From Bradyrhizobium sp. Ai1a-2 (GTDB lineage Bacteria; Pseudomonadota; Alphaproteobacteria; Rhizobiales; Xanthobacteraceae): 64,000 nt of DNA. Shown piece after piece: positions 62,613-64,000 of the stretch. A model generated the notes under the pieces. The model saw only the letters and a program-made list of their open reading frames with translations, was not told where the DNA came from and did not search any database. The position numbers and the translations under genes are program-made. Location of the stretch: NCBI RefSeq assembly GCF_000426245.1, contig NZ_AUEZ01000037.1, positions 1 through 64,000 of the forward strand. Direction: 5' to 3'. How positions within the stretch are numbered: the first letter of the stretch is position 1; each line of letters opens with the position of its first letter.

Positions 62613-62665
62613 CTTCCGCGGACGCAGGGTTCGACCGTTCCTCCCCGGTCGCACCCGCGCCAATC

Positions 62666-63862
62666 TCAACGGACAGGCCTATACGCCGAACGCGATGCCG
62701 CACCTACACGATCGCTTGCCTGATCGCCATCGCGCTCGATGTCCATCTGATTGGCCATTTGGCGCAGGAAGGTCGGCAAATCTTGCCGTAGTTGGCCTGC
62801 AATCATTTTCAACTTCATCGCGACATCCTGCGATTTCGCAATCAGCTGAAAGGCACATTTGACCAGCAGGTGACCGTCGTTCTGCGTCACAACCGCCTTG
62901 AATGCGTCGATGAAGCTTGCCAGCTTGCCGGTCTTGGCCAACTTCTCCAGCGCGGCTCGATCGGGATCGCTGAAATCGTAAGCGCAGAAGTTCAGCAACA
63001 GCAGATTGCGCAACTCCGCCGGACCGAGCCGCGGCCACTCCGCCGGGCGCTTCAAACGCTCCCAATCCGCTTGGTGAAGCTTGGCAAAGAATAGGGGCGT
63101 GGCAAAGTTGACCGAGGCTACATAGCCGCCCAAGCGTGCTATCTGCCGCTCGATCAGTTCCGGCACGTCATCCAATACACCGCTGTAGCGCCGGGAGATC
63201 GGCATCATTTGCGAGGGAACCCCGTCGCTGACATCTCGCGTTTGGTGAATCGAGAGTATCAGACCCTGGCGGTCCAGCACCGACCACATCTTGCCGATAG
63301 CGGTATTCATCCCAGTCTCGATCGCGAGAGACTGGTCCTTGTCCAGCCCGAGCGCGTCGCGCACGTGATAGCCGCTATGCGACCAGTGGATCACGTCCGC
63401 GCACTTGCCTGACGGCATCAACCTATCGTCACCGAAAAACAGATCAGCATCGATTCCGGTCGGAGCCTCCGCCAGCACCAGGTCACCTCTCTGCGCCGCT
63501 GTCCGGATTTTTTTGACCGTCGCCGTCGTGTACCTTTCGCCGGTTGTACTCGACACACCGGCTGCGTGATCCGTGCAATAAAAGATCATCCCAAACGGCA
63601 ACACTTTTGCAATATCCGACGCCCACGCGACGCTGAAATCGCCGGGCCCGCAACTGACATCAAGTATCGTGCTGGCTCCGTCTTGCCGAATCGCCACCCG
63701 CTCTTCGGCAAATCGGCGAAACGCCGCGCGCATCAGAACAGCTTGGAGGATCTTTTGACCATTACAGGATGGTCGCAAGAACTTGGCGAAGCAGGTATCA
63801 TAGTCCCGCAGGAGTGCCGACACTGGTCCCTGGACATATGAACTCTTAAGTCCGTTGATCAA
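62666..63862 (-). CDS. SAM-dependent methyltransferase (class I, unassigned substrate)
   Basis: 398 residues if translation starts at TTG 63860-63862, chosen because GGAGG lies six bases ahead; the frame is open from another TTG at 63887-63889. SAM motif I is STILDVSCGPGDFSVAWASD, and later segments include YCTDHAAGVSSTTGERY, CADVIHWSHSGYHVRDALGL and WSVLDRQGLILSIHQTRDVS. A long C-terminal helical region follows (LNFCAYDFSDPDRAALEKLA). It does not match a methyltransferase family I can name with certainty. Its closeness to the decarboxylase suggests N- or O-methylation of an amine or a related product; that is inference. Confidence 0.75.
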   Translation of the reverse strand: MINGLKSSYVQGPVSALLRDYDTCFAKFLRPSCNGQKILQAVLMRAAFRRFAEERVAIRQDGASTILDVSCGPGDFSVAWASDIAKVLPFGMIFYCTDHAAGVSSTTGERYTTATVKKIRTAAQRGDLVLAEAPTGIDADLFFGDDRLMPSGKCADVIHWSHSGYHVRDALGLDKDQSLAIETGMNTAIGKMWSVLDRQGLILSIHQTRDVSDGVPSQMMPISRRYSGVLDDVPELIERQIARLGGYVASVNFATPLFFAKLHQADWERLKRPAEWPRLGPAELRNLLLLNFCAYDFSDPDRAALEKLAKTGKLASFIDAFKAVVTQNDGHLLVKCAFQLIAKSQDVAMKLKMIAGQLRQDLPTFLRQMANQMDIERDGDQASDRVGAASRSAYRPVR

Positions 63863-64000
63863 GAGGCCCTCCAGCTGTGATCCCCGCAAGACTTTGTATT
63901 CATTCGCTGTTACCTATCGGCTTCATGATCCCGGGATTTGGTTACAGCTGTTACCCACGATTGCTCGCGGCCGGAACCGGCTGTGCCGCATCGGATTTAT

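Overview
The window looks like a chromosomal stretch of a Bradyrhizobium-like alphaproteobacterium (order Hyphomicrobiales). The grounds are high GC, flagellin with FlbT, a Rem/FtcR/LafR-type flagellar regulator, FixJ-type response regulators, many tandem regulators, and four families of short palindromic intergenic repeats. The assignment is by resemblance of proteins and repeats, not by a database search.

Left end (1-4.4 kb) is a scarred accessory region. The end of an IS66-family element sits inside a gene for an HD-domain plus Hsp90-like ATPase protein that also carries a frameshift. Two VapBC-type toxin-antitoxin pairs follow, the first with a broken toxin. They lie between a decayed fragment of a secretion/efflux adaptor gene and the intact adaptor gene.

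4.5-13.8 kb holds a caspase-fold protein that has lost both catalytic residues, an unrecognised 575-residue protein behind a CRP-type site, a secreted nuclease, an LssY_C-like protein, a class V aminotransferase, an oligopeptidase B-like peptidase and a flavin reductase with a disturbed N-terminus. 13.8-21.5 kb is a minus-strand catabolic operon (aldehyde dehydrogenase, RraA-like protein, IlvD/Edd dehydratase, ABC permease, ATPase, binding protein) with a divergent GntR regulator and a near-perfect palindrome between them. The likely job is uptake and non-phosphorylative breakdown of a sugar acid.

21.8-34 kb is signalling and motility: a hybrid histidine kinase, a FixJ-type regulator, CheY-CheR-PilZ, FlbT, flagellin, two tandem Crp/Fnr regulators and a LuxR-type regulator. 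A shared inverted-repeat motif lies upstream of both flagellin and the LuxR-type gene. 35-54 kb is metabolic: a GH13 enzyme, acetoacetyl-CoA synthetase, a dioxygenase/hydrolase pair with a LysR regulator (resembling the quinone-detoxifying mhq genes), two quinone oxidoreductases, an AraC regulator with an acyl-CoA ligase and a binding protein, an acyl-CoA dehydrogenase, an LrgAB pair with a 3-hydroxyisobutyrate-dehydrogenase-like enzyme, and two more LysR regulators.

54-64 kb is visibly less GC-rich and more sparsely coded: a ClpP/SppA-like protein, a Rem/FtcR/LafR-like regulator, a MarR regulator with a cysteine cluster followed by a DUF2336 protein, a GDCCVxC zinc-ribbon protein, and a DUF3291 / aromatic amino acid decarboxylase / methyltransferase group. 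That group could be a small uncharacterised amine-modifying locus and is the most likely place in the window for new biochemistry. No tRNA, rRNA or CRISPR array was found.
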